Shown: positions 31,907-40,219 of the stretch, piece after piece
Layout: the number at the start of each line of letters is the position of its first letter
Numbering within the stretch: the stretch's first letter is position 1
Assembly (NCBI GenBank): GCA_024275295.1
Contig: JAJRZI010000030.1
Coordinates: forward strand, 1-53,675
DNA from: Gammaproteobacteria bacterium
GTDB lineage: Bacteria > Pseudomonadota > Gammaproteobacteria > Chromatiales > Chromatiaceae
Length of the DNA stretch: 53,675 nucleotides
Reading direction: 5' to 3'
Made by a program: the position numbers and the translations under genes
The notes under the pieces: model-generated
The model's input: the letters and a program-made list of their open reading frames with translations, nothing else
What the model was told of the DNA's origin: nothing
Database searches by the model: none

Positions 31907-32458
31907 ATGAAAATCCATCTCCTGACCACGATAGCAGTTGCCATTGTTGTGGCGTCATGCAGTGACAGCGGAACAAACAGTTCCGGGAATACAAACAAAC
32001 CTACAGAGTCAAAGTAGATCCAGCTACCCCCTGTCCAGAATCCTATTGCTGTAACCACGCAGGAAAAACCCATACCTCAGAAAAAGGTTGAGAAACTCAA
32101 GATTGATATGGCGGAGCGCCGGGTATTTCTACCCGGTGAGGGCTGGATATCGGCAGAAGCATTCCAGGATATTTACCATAACCACCCACAAAAACTCCCG
32201 GCAGAGATGGACTTTGAACAGGTACATGAACTCATGGATTTGATCGAATCAGAGCAGGCACTCACCGATAAGCACAGCAGTCTGGCAGAGGAAAACGGCG
32301 ACCCGGCAGTAAGTGAGGATCTCACAGAAAAGAGGGGCTATCTAATAAAAACAGATGATACAGGCAATCTGGCAAAAATAAGCGATGATCCAGCGAAAGC
32401 ACTTACCCAGTCCGCTCCCGCTATCGGAACACCCACAGAGCCTCAAAATCAACCATAA
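31907..32458 (+). pseudogene. Lipoprotein of unknown function, interrupted by TAG
   Basis: A frame from ATG 31907 encodes a lipoprotein signal with lipobox VASC (Cys18) and a Ser/Asn/Gly-rich linker, then meets a TAG at 32015-32017 (codon 37). The same frame continues for 147 codons. The continuation has a basic run (QKKVEKLK), the segment RRVFLPGEGWISAEAFQDIY, an acidic helix and an Ala/Pro-rich end. No family was recognised. Translation could restart at ATG 32108, but that product would lack an export signal. Alternatively the 36-codon lipoprotein and the later frame are two genes, though continuity of frame argues against this. It follows the giant protein gene and may be functionally tied to it. 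Confidence 0.6.
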
Positions 32459-32466
32459 CCGCTGAG

Positions 32467-33066
32467 CTATGGGCCGTTTTTGGATCTGCCATTTCTACTG
32501 CTCAATCGCCATACGGACCACGCCACTACGGGTAACAACATCGGTATAACCAATCCCGGGCCAAGCAGGGCATCCGGGATCAGTGCAGCGCCATTGCCCG
32601 CCAGAACCAAGGCATAGATGGCATTACCGACACCGCAGGCAATTAGAAAATGCCCCGGAGGCATGCGCCCTGCCCCCGCAGCAAAGGTAACCGCCTCGGC
32701 AAGAACCGGCACAGGCCGACTGATGAACAGGATCAACAGGGTAGGCGTCTCAGGCAGCTCACGACCCAGGCGCGAGAGCAGCAACCGCCCAGCAAGATAT
32801 CCAATCAGATTACCCAAAACCAGTCCACTCCATATCCAAAGCACTCCCGGAAGAAAGCCCAGCCTGGCACCCAGCAGGGTACCAACAATGCTGGATGGGA
32901 TGGGCAACAGGATATCCGCCATCAGCAACCCGGCGCCGGTCAGGCCAAACAGCAGGGCGTCATCTCCACTTGCAGAGAGCCACCTCTCGCCCGGCAGTTC
33001 ACCAATAACCAGAAATGGGATAATCGGGATCAGCAAGGCAAAAACAATAAGCAGAACATTGCGCAT
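32467..33066 (-). CDS. VTT-domain (DedA-like) membrane protein
   Basis: A 199-residue inner-membrane protein with about five hydrophobic segments. The re-entrant-loop signature of the VTT/DedA superfamily is visible as LPIPSSIVGTLLGARLG, and the segment SRPVPVLAEAVTFAAGAGRM matches the second conserved block. Family members act in phospholipid or undecaprenyl-phosphate movement across the membrane. It is transcribed away from the methyltransferase operon. Confidence 0.8.
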   Translation of the reverse strand: MRNVLLIVFALLIPIIPFLVIGELPGERWLSASGDDALLFGLTGAGLLMADILLPIPSSIVGTLLGARLGFLPGVLWIWSGLVLGNLIGYLAGRLLLSRLGRELPETPTLLILFISRPVPVLAEAVTFAAGAGRMPPGHFLIACGVGNAIYALVLAGNGAALIPDALLGPGLVIPMLLPVVAWSVWRLSSRNGRSKNGP

Positions 33067-33131
33067 AGATATGGTTACCGTTACGAGATGTTATTATTCT
33101 AGGATTATGACTCCATCCGGTTTTTCCCATA

Positions 33132-33154
33132 TTATATCGACTGCGATGATATAA
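33132..33154. promoter_or_regulatory. Inverted repeat in the divergent promoter region
   Basis: TTATATC and GATATAA form a perfect 7-bp inverted repeat with a 9-base spacer, 27 bases before the methyltransferase start and in the space shared with the divergent membrane-protein gene. It could be an operator. No regulator can be assigned. Confidence 0.4.
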
Positions 33155-33181
33155 CATAGGCATTTCCATAGGGGTTCAAGT

Positions 33182-34219
33182 ATGCATCAAGACCACAATC
33201 CGGGGATTAACCCAGCCCCTCTGATAGCATTAACCACCCGTTATTGGGAATCACAGCTATTTCTCACCGCCAACCGGATCGGTCTGTCTCATCTGCTGGA
33301 TAAAGAGGCAAAGAGTACCGCAGAGATAGCCGCTGCACTGGGGTTGAAACCCCGCCCTACCCGTCTGCTGCTCAAAGCCTGCGAGGCGCTTGGACTGCTG
33401 AAGGAAGAGCCGGATGAGTGCTTTGCCAATACCTCTTTAACTGCTGCATTCATGGTGCCGGGAAAACCGGCCTATCTTGGTGATGCAGTGCGTTATGCCG
33501 ATAACCTCTACACCGCCTGGGGCAACCTGGAGCAGGCGCTACGTGAAGGAAAACCGGCCATAGCGGCAGAGAGCTACCTGGGCAGAGATGAAGAGAAGAC
33601 CCGTGCATTCGTATACGGCATGCACAACCGGGCGCTCGGGATCGGCAATACCATGGTACAGATGCTGAATCTGAAGGGGCGGCAACAGTTGCTGGATGTG
33701 GGTGGAGGCCCCGGAACCTACTCGGCACTACTGACACGGCAAACCCCAGGGCTGCACGCCGTGGTGTTGGATCTGCCCGATGTGGTCGCCATTGCCCGAG
33801 AGATCATCGGCTCCATGGGCGCCGCAGAACAGGTCACCACCCTGGCCGGGGACTACAAACAGACCCCTTTCCCGGCAGACAACGATGTGGTGCTGATCTC
33901 CGGAGTCTTTCACCGCGAAACCGAAGCAACCTGCAGAGAGCTCATCCGGCGCGCCGCAGATGCGCTTCAGCACAATGGGCTGCTGGTAATCAGCGATATC
34001 TTCACCGATGCGGGGGGTGCAGAGCCTGCATTTGCCACCCTGTTCGGACTCAACATGATGCTCTCCGCACCGGATGGCGGAGTGCATGCCGATGCCGATG
34101 TGGCCGAATGGATGGCATCAGCCGGCTTTGACTCTATCCAAACCCTGCTCTTTCCTCCCCCCATGCCCCACCGTATGGTAATAGGGATTTTACATTCATA
34201 TCCATCGGAATCCTCATGA
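33182..34219 (+). CDS. SAM-dependent O-methyltransferase (acetylserotonin type)
   Basis: A 345-residue cytoplasmic methyltransferase of the class built from an N-terminal winged-helix dimerisation domain (about 20-100, with TAEIAAALGLKPRPTRLLL) and a C-terminal Rossmann domain. The SAM-binding motif is LLDVGGGPGTYS near 168, the acidic residue after beta-2 is in VVLDLPDV, and a later LISGVFH strand precedes the general-base region. Related enzymes methylate phenols or polyketides in secondary metabolism. A GGGG ribosome site precedes the start. The stop overlaps the next gene by 4 bases. The substrate is unknown. Confidence 0.85.
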   Translation: MHQDHNPGINPAPLIALTTRYWESQLFLTANRIGLSHLLDKEAKSTAEIAAALGLKPRPTRLLLKACEALGLLKEEPDECFANTSLTAAFMVPGKPAYLGDAVRYADNLYTAWGNLEQALREGKPAIAAESYLGRDEEKTRAFVYGMHNRALGIGNTMVQMLNLKGRQQLLDVGGGPGTYSALLTRQTPGLHAVVLDLPDVVAIAREIIGSMGAAEQVTTLAGDYKQTPFPADNDVVLISGVFHRETEATCRELIRRAADALQHNGLLVISDIFTDAGGAEPAFATLFGLNMMLSAPDGGVHADADVAEWMASAGFDSIQTLLFPPPMPHRMVIGILHSYPSESS

Positions 34220-34941
34220 AAAGATTAACCATTCACCTGCCATCACTACCTTTCCTGCTGGCCTTCCTGCTGCCGGCATCTCCCCTCCTGGCAGAACCCC
34301 CATCAGACCCGGCCGCCATGCTCTCCCACCCCCCAGCGGCACAGCAGCCAAAGGCCACCCGATTGGATGATGGGCAATATGCCATAGGGGCCATCCATGT
34401 TGACCAAAAACAGGGGGAGTTGCAGGTTCCCGGAAAGGTGATCCGGATCAAACCGCCACTTGAGTTTTTGGCCGTTACCCAGGGGGGACTCAAGGCCTAT
34501 GAGAGCATGCTGGAACTTGAGAGTGACGCCTTTGAATTCAATCTTGCATGTATCATGCTGGGGCTTGATGCAAAGGGTGCGCAGGGGGCTGAGCACCATT
34601 TTGATCCCAGACTCATAGAGGGGGCGCCGGTCAAGATATGGGTAAGCTGGCAACGGGATGGCAAAATAATCCGCCTGCCGGCAGCCAGGATACTGGGTGG
34701 CAAAGGGGCGAAGTCCGCCTCTGAGGAGTGGGTCTATACCGGCTCATCCTTCTCACCCAAAGGAAAATACATGGCCGCAATGGATGGTGCCCTGATCGGA
34801 TTTGTGCATGACCCCGCCTCCATCATTGAGCACAAACAGGGGCTGGGGTTGGGTGACTACGGCGCAATAGGTGACGAAAACAATACCATCGCACCACCTG
34901 TGGGTACCGCCATAACGCTTATCGTCAAAAGGGTGCGATAG
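34216..34941 (+). CDS. Secreted YdjY-like protein
   Basis: A 241-residue protein with a signal peptide (hydrophobic run about 9-25, cleavage near LLA-EP) and a Pro-rich start. The body resembles the YdjY domain: VPGKVIRIKPPLEFLAVTQGGLKAYESML, a LACIMLGLDAKG segment, and a late KGKYMAAMDGALIGFVHDP. YdjY proteins are of unknown function; in some genomes they lie near iron-sulfur or redox proteins. It is cotranscribed with the methyltransferase (4-base overlap), and the sensor kinase follows after 17 bases. Confidence 0.6.
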   Translation: MKRLTIHLPSLPFLLAFLLPASPLLAEPPSDPAAMLSHPPAAQQPKATRLDDGQYAIGAIHVDQKQGELQVPGKVIRIKPPLEFLAVTQGGLKAYESMLELESDAFEFNLACIMLGLDAKGAQGAEHHFDPRLIEGAPVKIWVSWQRDGKIIRLPAARILGGKGAKSASEEWVYTGSSFSPKGKYMAAMDGALIGFVHDPASIIEHKQGLGLGDYGAIGDENNTIAPPVGTAITLIVKRVR

Positions 34942-34958
34942 AGGCGCATATTGCTGCC

Positions 34959-36332
34959 ATGATACCCGTCCAGAGCCTCCATTTTCGCCTGCTCTTTCCA
35001 TTTTCCATGGCCCTGATCCTGGCCATCGCACTGGCTTGGTGGATCGCCACCTCCATGCTGACCAGCACACTCGAGAATCGTTTGGAAAGACAGCTCGTGC
35101 ATGCCGGAGAGGTACTGGCCAACGGTGAACTTCCACTCACAAAAGAGCTCCTGCAGCGCCTGAGCCGCCTGCTGAGGGCAGACCTCATACTGATCCAGCC
35201 AGATGGCAAATTTGCCATATCAACCCTCGATGACAAATCTAACATAGCACCCGCATTGGCCACACATTGGCGTTCAGCACTGAGTCATACAAAAGCCACC
35301 ATCGTTCAAGAGAGAGGCGCCCCCTTTATGCTGGTCACCCAGCAGCTGTCCGAGAGCCGTGACCCCCGCTATCTGGCAGTTGCCGTGGTCGCATCTCTGG
35401 ACAACATTCAAAATGCCGCCAGTAGTACCGCCCGATGGCTGGGCACTGCCGCACTCTTTGGAATCATCATTCTGGGCTGGGCAGGCCACAAAGCGATCCT
35501 GGGCATTACCCAGCCGGTGCAGAAGCTGGCGCAGATGGCCGACCAGATCGCCACCGGGCGCCGTGAAATCCGGGTGGATATCGGACAGGCCAATGAACTC
35601 GGTGTACTGGCAAATGCACTGAACACGATGGCAGAGCGGTTGCAGGTTTACGAACGGGAGATCGCCGAGCAGAATCGCCTGGCAGCACTGGGCAGCATGG
35701 GGGCACGGATTGCCCATGAAATCCGCAATCCACTGACCGCAATCAAGCTGGAGTTGCAGCTTCTGGCCGAATCACTCCCCAGCGAACAACGGGGCACAGC
35801 AGATGCCCTGCTGGATGAGGTCAGACGCCTGGAACTCATTGCCACCAGCGCCCTTCAGGTCGGCCAGGGAACCCATCTATCCTGCAGACCAACCGATCTG
35901 AATGATCCGGTGAGCGAGGTCACTCGACTGTTCAAAACCCAATTTGATCACCGTAACATTCAACTGGAGAGTCTCCTGAAAAAGGATCAGCCACAGGTAC
36001 AGGTTGATCCTGATCGCATCAAACAGGTTCTGGTCAACCTGCTGGTCAACGCCGGGGATGCCTTGGCGGAGGGGGGCATCATCCGGGTTGGGACAGATAG
36101 AGGGCCAAACGAGGTGCTGTTTTGGGTGGAGGACTCCGGTCCGGGCATCCCTGCCAAACATCGTGCGACCCTCTTTTCTGGCGCCAGCAGCAGCAAGCCA
36201 GGCGGGCTGGGTATCGGCCTGAAACTCAGCAAAGAGCTGGTGGAGCTGCAGGGAGGAGAGATCCAGGTTGAGGAGAGCAGTCTGGGCGGCGCCCGATTTG
36301 TAGTCAGATTTCCTGTGGAGAAGAGGCCGTGA
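34959..36332 (+). CDS. Membrane sensor histidine kinase
   Basis: A 457-residue kinase paired with the next gene. Two membrane segments (about 12-32 and 160-180) enclose a periplasmic sensor of about 125 residues of unknown ligand. HAMP (about 182-235) is followed by HisKA with the phospho-acceptor His253 in AHEIRNPLTAIK and a HATPase domain with the N box (VNLLVNAGDAL), G1 (EDSGPGI) and a G2 region (GGLGIGLKLSK). The layout is that of NtrB/AtoS/ZraS-type kinases that drive sigma-54 activators. The end overlaps the regulator start by 4 bases. Confidence 0.93.
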   Translation: MIPVQSLHFRLLFPFSMALILAIALAWWIATSMLTSTLENRLERQLVHAGEVLANGELPLTKELLQRLSRLLRADLILIQPDGKFAISTLDDKSNIAPALATHWRSALSHTKATIVQERGAPFMLVTQQLSESRDPRYLAVAVVASLDNIQNAASSTARWLGTAALFGIIILGWAGHKAILGITQPVQKLAQMADQIATGRREIRVDIGQANELGVLANALNTMAERLQVYEREIAEQNRLAALGSMGARIAHEIRNPLTAIKLELQLLAESLPSEQRGTADALLDEVRRLELIATSALQVGQGTHLSCRPTDLNDPVSEVTRLFKTQFDHRNIQLESLLKKDQPQVQVDPDRIKQVLVNLLVNAGDALAEGGIIRVGTDRGPNEVLFWVEDSGPGIPAKHRATLFSGASSSKPGGLGIGLKLSKELVELQGGEIQVEESSLGGARFVVRFPVEKRP

Positions 36333-37735
36333 ACAAGATTCTGGTCGTAGATGATGAGCATGCCATCTGCCAGGCATTTTCAAAGATCCTGCAGTTGGAG
36401 GGACATACCTCGCTGATCGCCGCCAACGGCAATGAGGCCCTGGAACTGGCGCGCAGTGAGCGGCCCGATGCCGTATTTATGGACATCCAGATGCCCGGTG
36501 CCGATGGCCTGACCGCCCTCGAACAGCTACAGGCCGAGTTTCCGGATCTGCCGGTAATTATCATGACCGCCTATGGCACGATTGATACGGCAATGAAAGC
36601 GATGCAGCTGGGGGCCTTCGACTACCTTGGCAAGCCGGTGGAGCTACCACAGATACGCAGCCTGCTGGCACGCGCACTGCACAAACCTGAATCCACTACA
36701 GATGGCTCGACGCCACCCTCCCCGGCAGAACAGGGCACACTGGTCGGTCAGAGCGCCCCTATGCAGGAGGTGTTCAAGCTGATGGGACTGCTTGCCAGAA
36801 ATGATCTGACTGTACTGATCACCGGGGAGAGCGGCGTAGGCAAGGAGCTGGTGGCCAAAGGCATCCACAGATACAGCAACCATCGGGAAGAGCCATTTGT
36901 CGCCATCAACTGCGCCGCCATCCCTGAACAACTGCTGGAAAGCGAGCTGTTTGGACATGAGAGAGGCGCCTTTACCGGGGCATCGGAACGCCGCATAGGG
37001 CACTGTGAAATGGCCGGAGAGGGCGTACTCTTTCTGGATGAGATCTCCGAACTACCCTATCCGCTGCAGGGGAAACTGCTCCGGGTACTCCAGGAACGCA
37101 GCTTTGAGCGTGTTGGAAGCAGCCTCTCCATCCCGCTAAAAGCCCGAATCATTGCCGCCAGCAATCAAAACCTGGAGCAAGAGATGAAGGCTGGCCGCTT
37201 CCGGGAGGATCTCTATCACCGGTTAAATCTGGTGACCCTGCATATACCGCCACTGCGCAAGCGTGAAGGAGACATCAAACTGCTGGCTCACCATTTTTTG
37301 CAGCAGGCCAATCATGAACTGCACAAGGCACTGCAAGGCATCGAAAGCGATGCACTGGAGCTGCTGCGCCAGCACCACTGGCCAGGCAATGTCCGGGAAC
37401 TCGAACACACAATCAAACGCTCGGTACTGCAGGCCCGGGGGCAGGTACTCTCCCACCATGATCTGGATCTGAAATGCAACAAGCACCCGCTGACAGCACA
37501 CGACAACAGCACGGAGGAGACAACATACAGCCACCTGGGCAGTGCCGCACGCGCTGCATTGAACCAGCTCTGCAGTGACGATCAGCAGGATGCCCCGTTT
37601 CATCGACTGGTCAGCTTCATCGAGCAGGAGTTGATTGATGAGGCACTGCGGCTCTCGGAAGATAATCAGGTCACCGCCTCCCGGCTTCTCGGCCTGCATC
37701 GTTCAACACTGCGTAAAAAGATGCGCAATCGCTGA
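36329..37735 (+). CDS. Sigma-54-dependent response regulator (NtrC type)
   Basis: A 468-residue activator. Receiver domain: acidic pair DD at 8-9 and phospho-Asp52 (FMDIQMP). AAA+ domain: Walker A GESGVGKE near 165-172, the sigma-54-contacting GAFTGA loop near 213, and Walker B LFLDEISELP. C-terminal Fis-type helix-turn-helix: TASRLLGLHRSTLRKK. All parts needed for activation look intact. It starts at GTG 36329 inside the kinase stop. It is the last gene before the regulatory region of the inositol/ebo operon, which holds a sigma-54 promoter candidate, so that operon is the most likely target. Confidence 0.95.
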   Translation: MNKILVVDDEHAICQAFSKILQLEGHTSLIAANGNEALELARSERPDAVFMDIQMPGADGLTALEQLQAEFPDLPVIIMTAYGTIDTAMKAMQLGAFDYLGKPVELPQIRSLLARALHKPESTTDGSTPPSPAEQGTLVGQSAPMQEVFKLMGLLARNDLTVLITGESGVGKELVAKGIHRYSNHREEPFVAINCAAIPEQLLESELFGHERGAFTGASERRIGHCEMAGEGVLFLDEISELPYPLQGKLLRVLQERSFERVGSSLSIPLKARIIAASNQNLEQEMKAGRFREDLYHRLNLVTLHIPPLRKREGDIKLLAHHFLQQANHELHKALQGIESDALELLRQHHWPGNVRELEHTIKRSVLQARGQVLSHHDLDLKCNKHPLTAHDNSTEETTYSHLGSAARAALNQLCSDDQQDAPFHRLVSFIEQELIDEALRLSEDNQVTASRLLGLHRSTLRKKMRNR

Positions 37736-37834
37736 CCTGAAATTGCACAGCCCAGCAGGCAGCCTGGCGCATCTTATGCAAGATACTGTTGTAATTGAAT
37801 AATTCACACAAAAAACCCGCCCTGGCAAACCATT

Positions 37835-37855
37835 GCTGTACAGTACCAATACAGC
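37835..37855. promoter_or_regulatory. Inverted repeat, candidate upstream activator site
   Basis: GCTGTA and TACAGC form a perfect 6-bp inverted repeat with 9 bases between, 95-115 bases upstream of a sigma-54 -24 box. Position and symmetry suit a dimeric NtrC-type activator, and such a protein is encoded next door. Only one clear copy was found. Confidence 0.4.
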
Positions 37856-37949
37856 CGCACCGCATTTCAGCACTTCACCCCACGGGCACGCCAGTTATAA
37901 CACCATGATTTATCTAAAGAATAATGGAATTCTCGAACATTTAAAGTAT

Positions 37950-37965
37950 TGGCCCAATATATGCC
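37950..37965 (+). promoter_or_regulatory. Sigma-54 promoter candidate for the inositol/ebo operon
   Basis: TGGCCCAATATATGCC has GG and GC separated by exactly 10 bases and matches TGGC-C of the -24 box; the -12 box is ATGC rather than TTGC. The start would be near 37976, giving a leader of about 260 bases before the first gene. Confidence 0.5.
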
Positions 37966-37980
37966 TCGTTATTCGCAAGT

Positions 37981-38124
37981 GAAACCAAACGCTTGAATTA
38001 TGGTTTCCGATTAGCCTGATCCATTCTCCTCCCAGTCAGGCTAATGAGCATGCCAGCCTCCCCCATAGTTATACTGGCAGATGCAAACAGACAGGAACGG
38101 CCGTGTATCTACGGATACACGGCC
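37981..38124 (+). promoter_or_regulatory. Leader with four consecutive stem-loops
   Basis: Just after the predicted start site lie four perfect inverted repeats in a row: GAAACC/GGTTTC (37981-38007), ATTAGCCTGA/TCAGGCTAAT (38010-38045), TGCCAG/CTGGCA (38051-38079) and GGCCGTGTATC/GATACACGGCC (38099-38124). The last has a C-UACG-G tetraloop of the very stable UNCG class. No T-run follows, so simple termination is unlikely. mRNA stabilisation, attenuation, or a REP/MITE-like element are possible. Confidence 0.6.
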
Positions 38125-38237
38125 CTACTGTACCAACCGGTGCATGCTCAGAAAAGCAAAACCAAGTATACTCCGGCATGATTAGCCTATATGTAGTACA
38201 GGTGGTATATGGCTGGTCACACCAAGGGAGAGAAGTA

Positions 38238-39473
38238 ATGAATCAAAGCAGTACCAATAAAGTTGGCGTCTGGATAGCGGGGGCACATGGAGACATTTCG
38301 GCCACACTGATCATAGGCACATTGGCACTGACCAAAGGGCTAATCTCTCAGGCAGGCATCACCACTGAACTCCCCCCCATGAACCGGCTCTCCCTGGCCA
38401 GGCCTGGCGATCTGATTTTTGGTGGCATGGATATTTCAGATCTCTCATTGGTGGATAGCGCCGAGTCGCTCTATAAAACCTCACGCACTCTGTCCCGTGA
38501 ACTGCTGGATGCCGTTACGGAAGAGCTGGGCATAATCAATGAAGATATTCTGGTAAACAATAATTTCAAATGGAATCCTGCTGGCCCTAATCCCAGCATG
38601 CCAACCCTCACAGAACTGGCTGATGAAATAACTAGCGGCATAGACGCTTTTCGGGAGAGACATAACCTCAGTCATGTAGTGGTGGTTAATCTCACCTCAT
38701 CAGAACCCGAGCCAGAGATTTCATCCCAACATGCCACCATCGAAGGGCTGCAAACGCTCATCAGCAAGAACCGTAAAGATCATATCTCTCCCAGCATCCT
38801 GCTCGTCTATACAGCCCTGACCGCCAGTTGCTCCTATCTCAATTTCACCCCGAATTACGGAACCAAACTCGGTGGCATCAGAGCACTGGCCCAGCAGCAA
38901 TGCCTCCCCTTCTATGGCAATGATGGAAAAACCGGAGAGACACTGGTCAAAACCGCGCTTGCCCCGATGTTTGCCTTCCGCAACCTGCAGGTGCTGAGCT
39001 GGGAAGGTACCAACATGCTGGGCAACAACGATGGCAAGACCTTGCATCAACCGGCCAACCGCGTCGCCAAGCTGCGTAACAAAGGCCATGTTTTAGAGAA
39101 TATTCTGGGGTACGAACCGCACTCTGGCGTTGATATCAACTATGTCCCTTCACTCGGCGACTGGAAAACCGCCTGGGATCTGATCCACTTCCAGGGATTT
39201 CTGGATGTAAAGATGAGTATGCAGTTCACCTGGCAGGGCTGTGACTCCATTCTGGCCGCCCCACTGGTGCTCGATATGGTGCGGTTTAGCGAATTTGCCG
39301 CAAGAAATGGAGAGGCTGGCCCGATGCAACATCTGGCCTCCTTTTTTAAAGACCCGATGGATGTCCCTGAAATGGCGCTTCACACCCAGTTTGAACGGTT
39401 GCTGAAGTACACCGAAAAGCATCTTTCAAACCAACAGGCGACTACTGCAAGCAGACTGAATCAAGCGGGTTAA
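38238..39473 (+). CDS. Inositol-3-phosphate synthase-like protein
   Basis: Expected to convert glucose-6-phosphate to 1L-myo-inositol-3-phosphate with NAD as internal cofactor. The 411-residue protein opens with a Rossmann-type strand and GAHGDIS loop (about 10-20) and carries the family core GKTGETLVKTALAPMF, then LSWEGTNMLGNNDGKTL at about 255-270. The start at 38238 follows GGGAGAGAAG; the upstream in-frame extension to 38103 lies in hairpin sequence. Such synthases are found next to ebo genes in other bacteria. Being first in the operon, it may supply an inositol head group for the metabolite made by the rest. A related non-inositol activity cannot be excluded. Confidence 0.85.
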   Translation: MNQSSTNKVGVWIAGAHGDISATLIIGTLALTKGLISQAGITTELPPMNRLSLARPGDLIFGGMDISDLSLVDSAESLYKTSRTLSRELLDAVTEELGIINEDILVNNNFKWNPAGPNPSMPTLTELADEITSGIDAFRERHNLSHVVVVNLTSSEPEPEISSQHATIEGLQTLISKNRKDHISPSILLVYTALTASCSYLNFTPNYGTKLGGIRALAQQQCLPFYGNDGKTGETLVKTALAPMFAFRNLQVLSWEGTNMLGNNDGKTLHQPANRVAKLRNKGHVLENILGYEPHSGVDINYVPSLGDWKTAWDLIHFQGFLDVKMSMQFTWQGCDSILAAPLVLDMVRFSEFAARNGEAGPMQHLASFFKDPMDVPEMALHTQFERLLKYTEKHLSNQQATTASRLNQAG

Positions 39474-39479
39474 CGCTCA

Positions 39480-40205
39480 ATGAGAGCATCAATAACATGG
39501 ATATCACACCTGGTAGTTACCACACTGGGTGCCATTATGATTTCAGCCTCAGTTATCCATACAGCCGGGGATTTCATGCCGCCGGGTGAACAGCTCCTGC
39601 TATTAAGTGGCTGCAGCCTGCTCAGCGCTGCTATTGTGCTGATCTCCCATGCCATAGAGCGCCCAACAAATCTGCCTCATCAACTGCTCCAGGCTGCCAG
39701 CGCAGGCATCAGCACCCTGTTGGTTGTATGGTGGCAAACACCCTTGTCTCTCAGCTCTCCCATGCTATGGAAGCTGGCGCTCGGGCTATGCCTGCTCACC
39801 TTCGCCATGACAGCCATAGCAGGATTACTCACTACTTTAAGTAATAGCCACAACAGCGCCATATACTGGACAATGCTGTTGCTACTGATAACCACCAGCG
39901 CCCCACTCTGGCTTGGGCCGGCAGTGGAACCTCTCTATTTAGGAGAGACGATCATCAACGCCATCATCACCACCAGCCCCTTGAGTTATCTCGCCACACT
40001 GGCTGACTGGGACTATCTGCGTGGTGAATGGTTTTACCGTCATACACCTTTTGGCGGACTGCGCTTTGACTACCCCTCTATCCCGATAACAAGCCTGGTC
40101 TATCTGACTATCGGGCTAACATGCCACTACATCAGCAAGGCAATTGGGCTGCGTCAAACAACAGGTGACAACTGTATAAAACCTCACCCATCACCATCCC
40201 TATAG
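39480..40205 (+). CDS. Multipass membrane protein of unknown function
   Basis: A 241-residue protein with about six hydrophobic segments (about 8-28, 36-56, 65-85, 95-120, 127-147 and 195-220). A charged, aromatic-rich loop (DWDYLRGEWFYRHTPFGGLRFDY) at about 177-200 is the most distinctive part. No family was recognised. It starts 6 bases after the inositol synthase stop. Position suggests a membrane partner of the operon's product pathway. Confidence 0.7.
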   Translation: MRASITWISHLVVTTLGAIMISASVIHTAGDFMPPGEQLLLLSGCSLLSAAIVLISHAIERPTNLPHQLLQAASAGISTLLVVWWQTPLSLSSPMLWKLALGLCLLTFAMTAIAGLLTTLSNSHNSAIYWTMLLLLITTSAPLWLGPAVEPLYLGETIINAIITTSPLSYLATLADWDYLRGEWFYRHTPFGGLRFDYPSIPITSLVYLTIGLTCHYISKAIGLRQTTGDNCIKPHPSPSL

Positions 40206-40219
40206 GAGCAATGTAAAAG

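Larger units (their letters stand above)
37736..38237. other. Regulatory region between the response regulator and the inositol/ebo operon
   Basis: These 502 bases hold no credible gene. They contain the activator-site candidate, the sigma-54 promoter candidate and a chain of four hairpins, each listed separately. The frame that runs from 38103 into the first gene crosses the hairpins and is not thought to be coding before 38238. Confidence 0.6.

Noticed and set aside
38099-38124. Rho-independent terminator
   Set aside because: The stem is strong, but it is followed by CTACTG rather than a T-run and lies upstream of a large operon.
38103-38237. Longer N-terminus for the inositol synthase-like protein
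   Set aside because: It would be encoded by hairpin sequence, and a good ribosome site lies just before ATG 38238.
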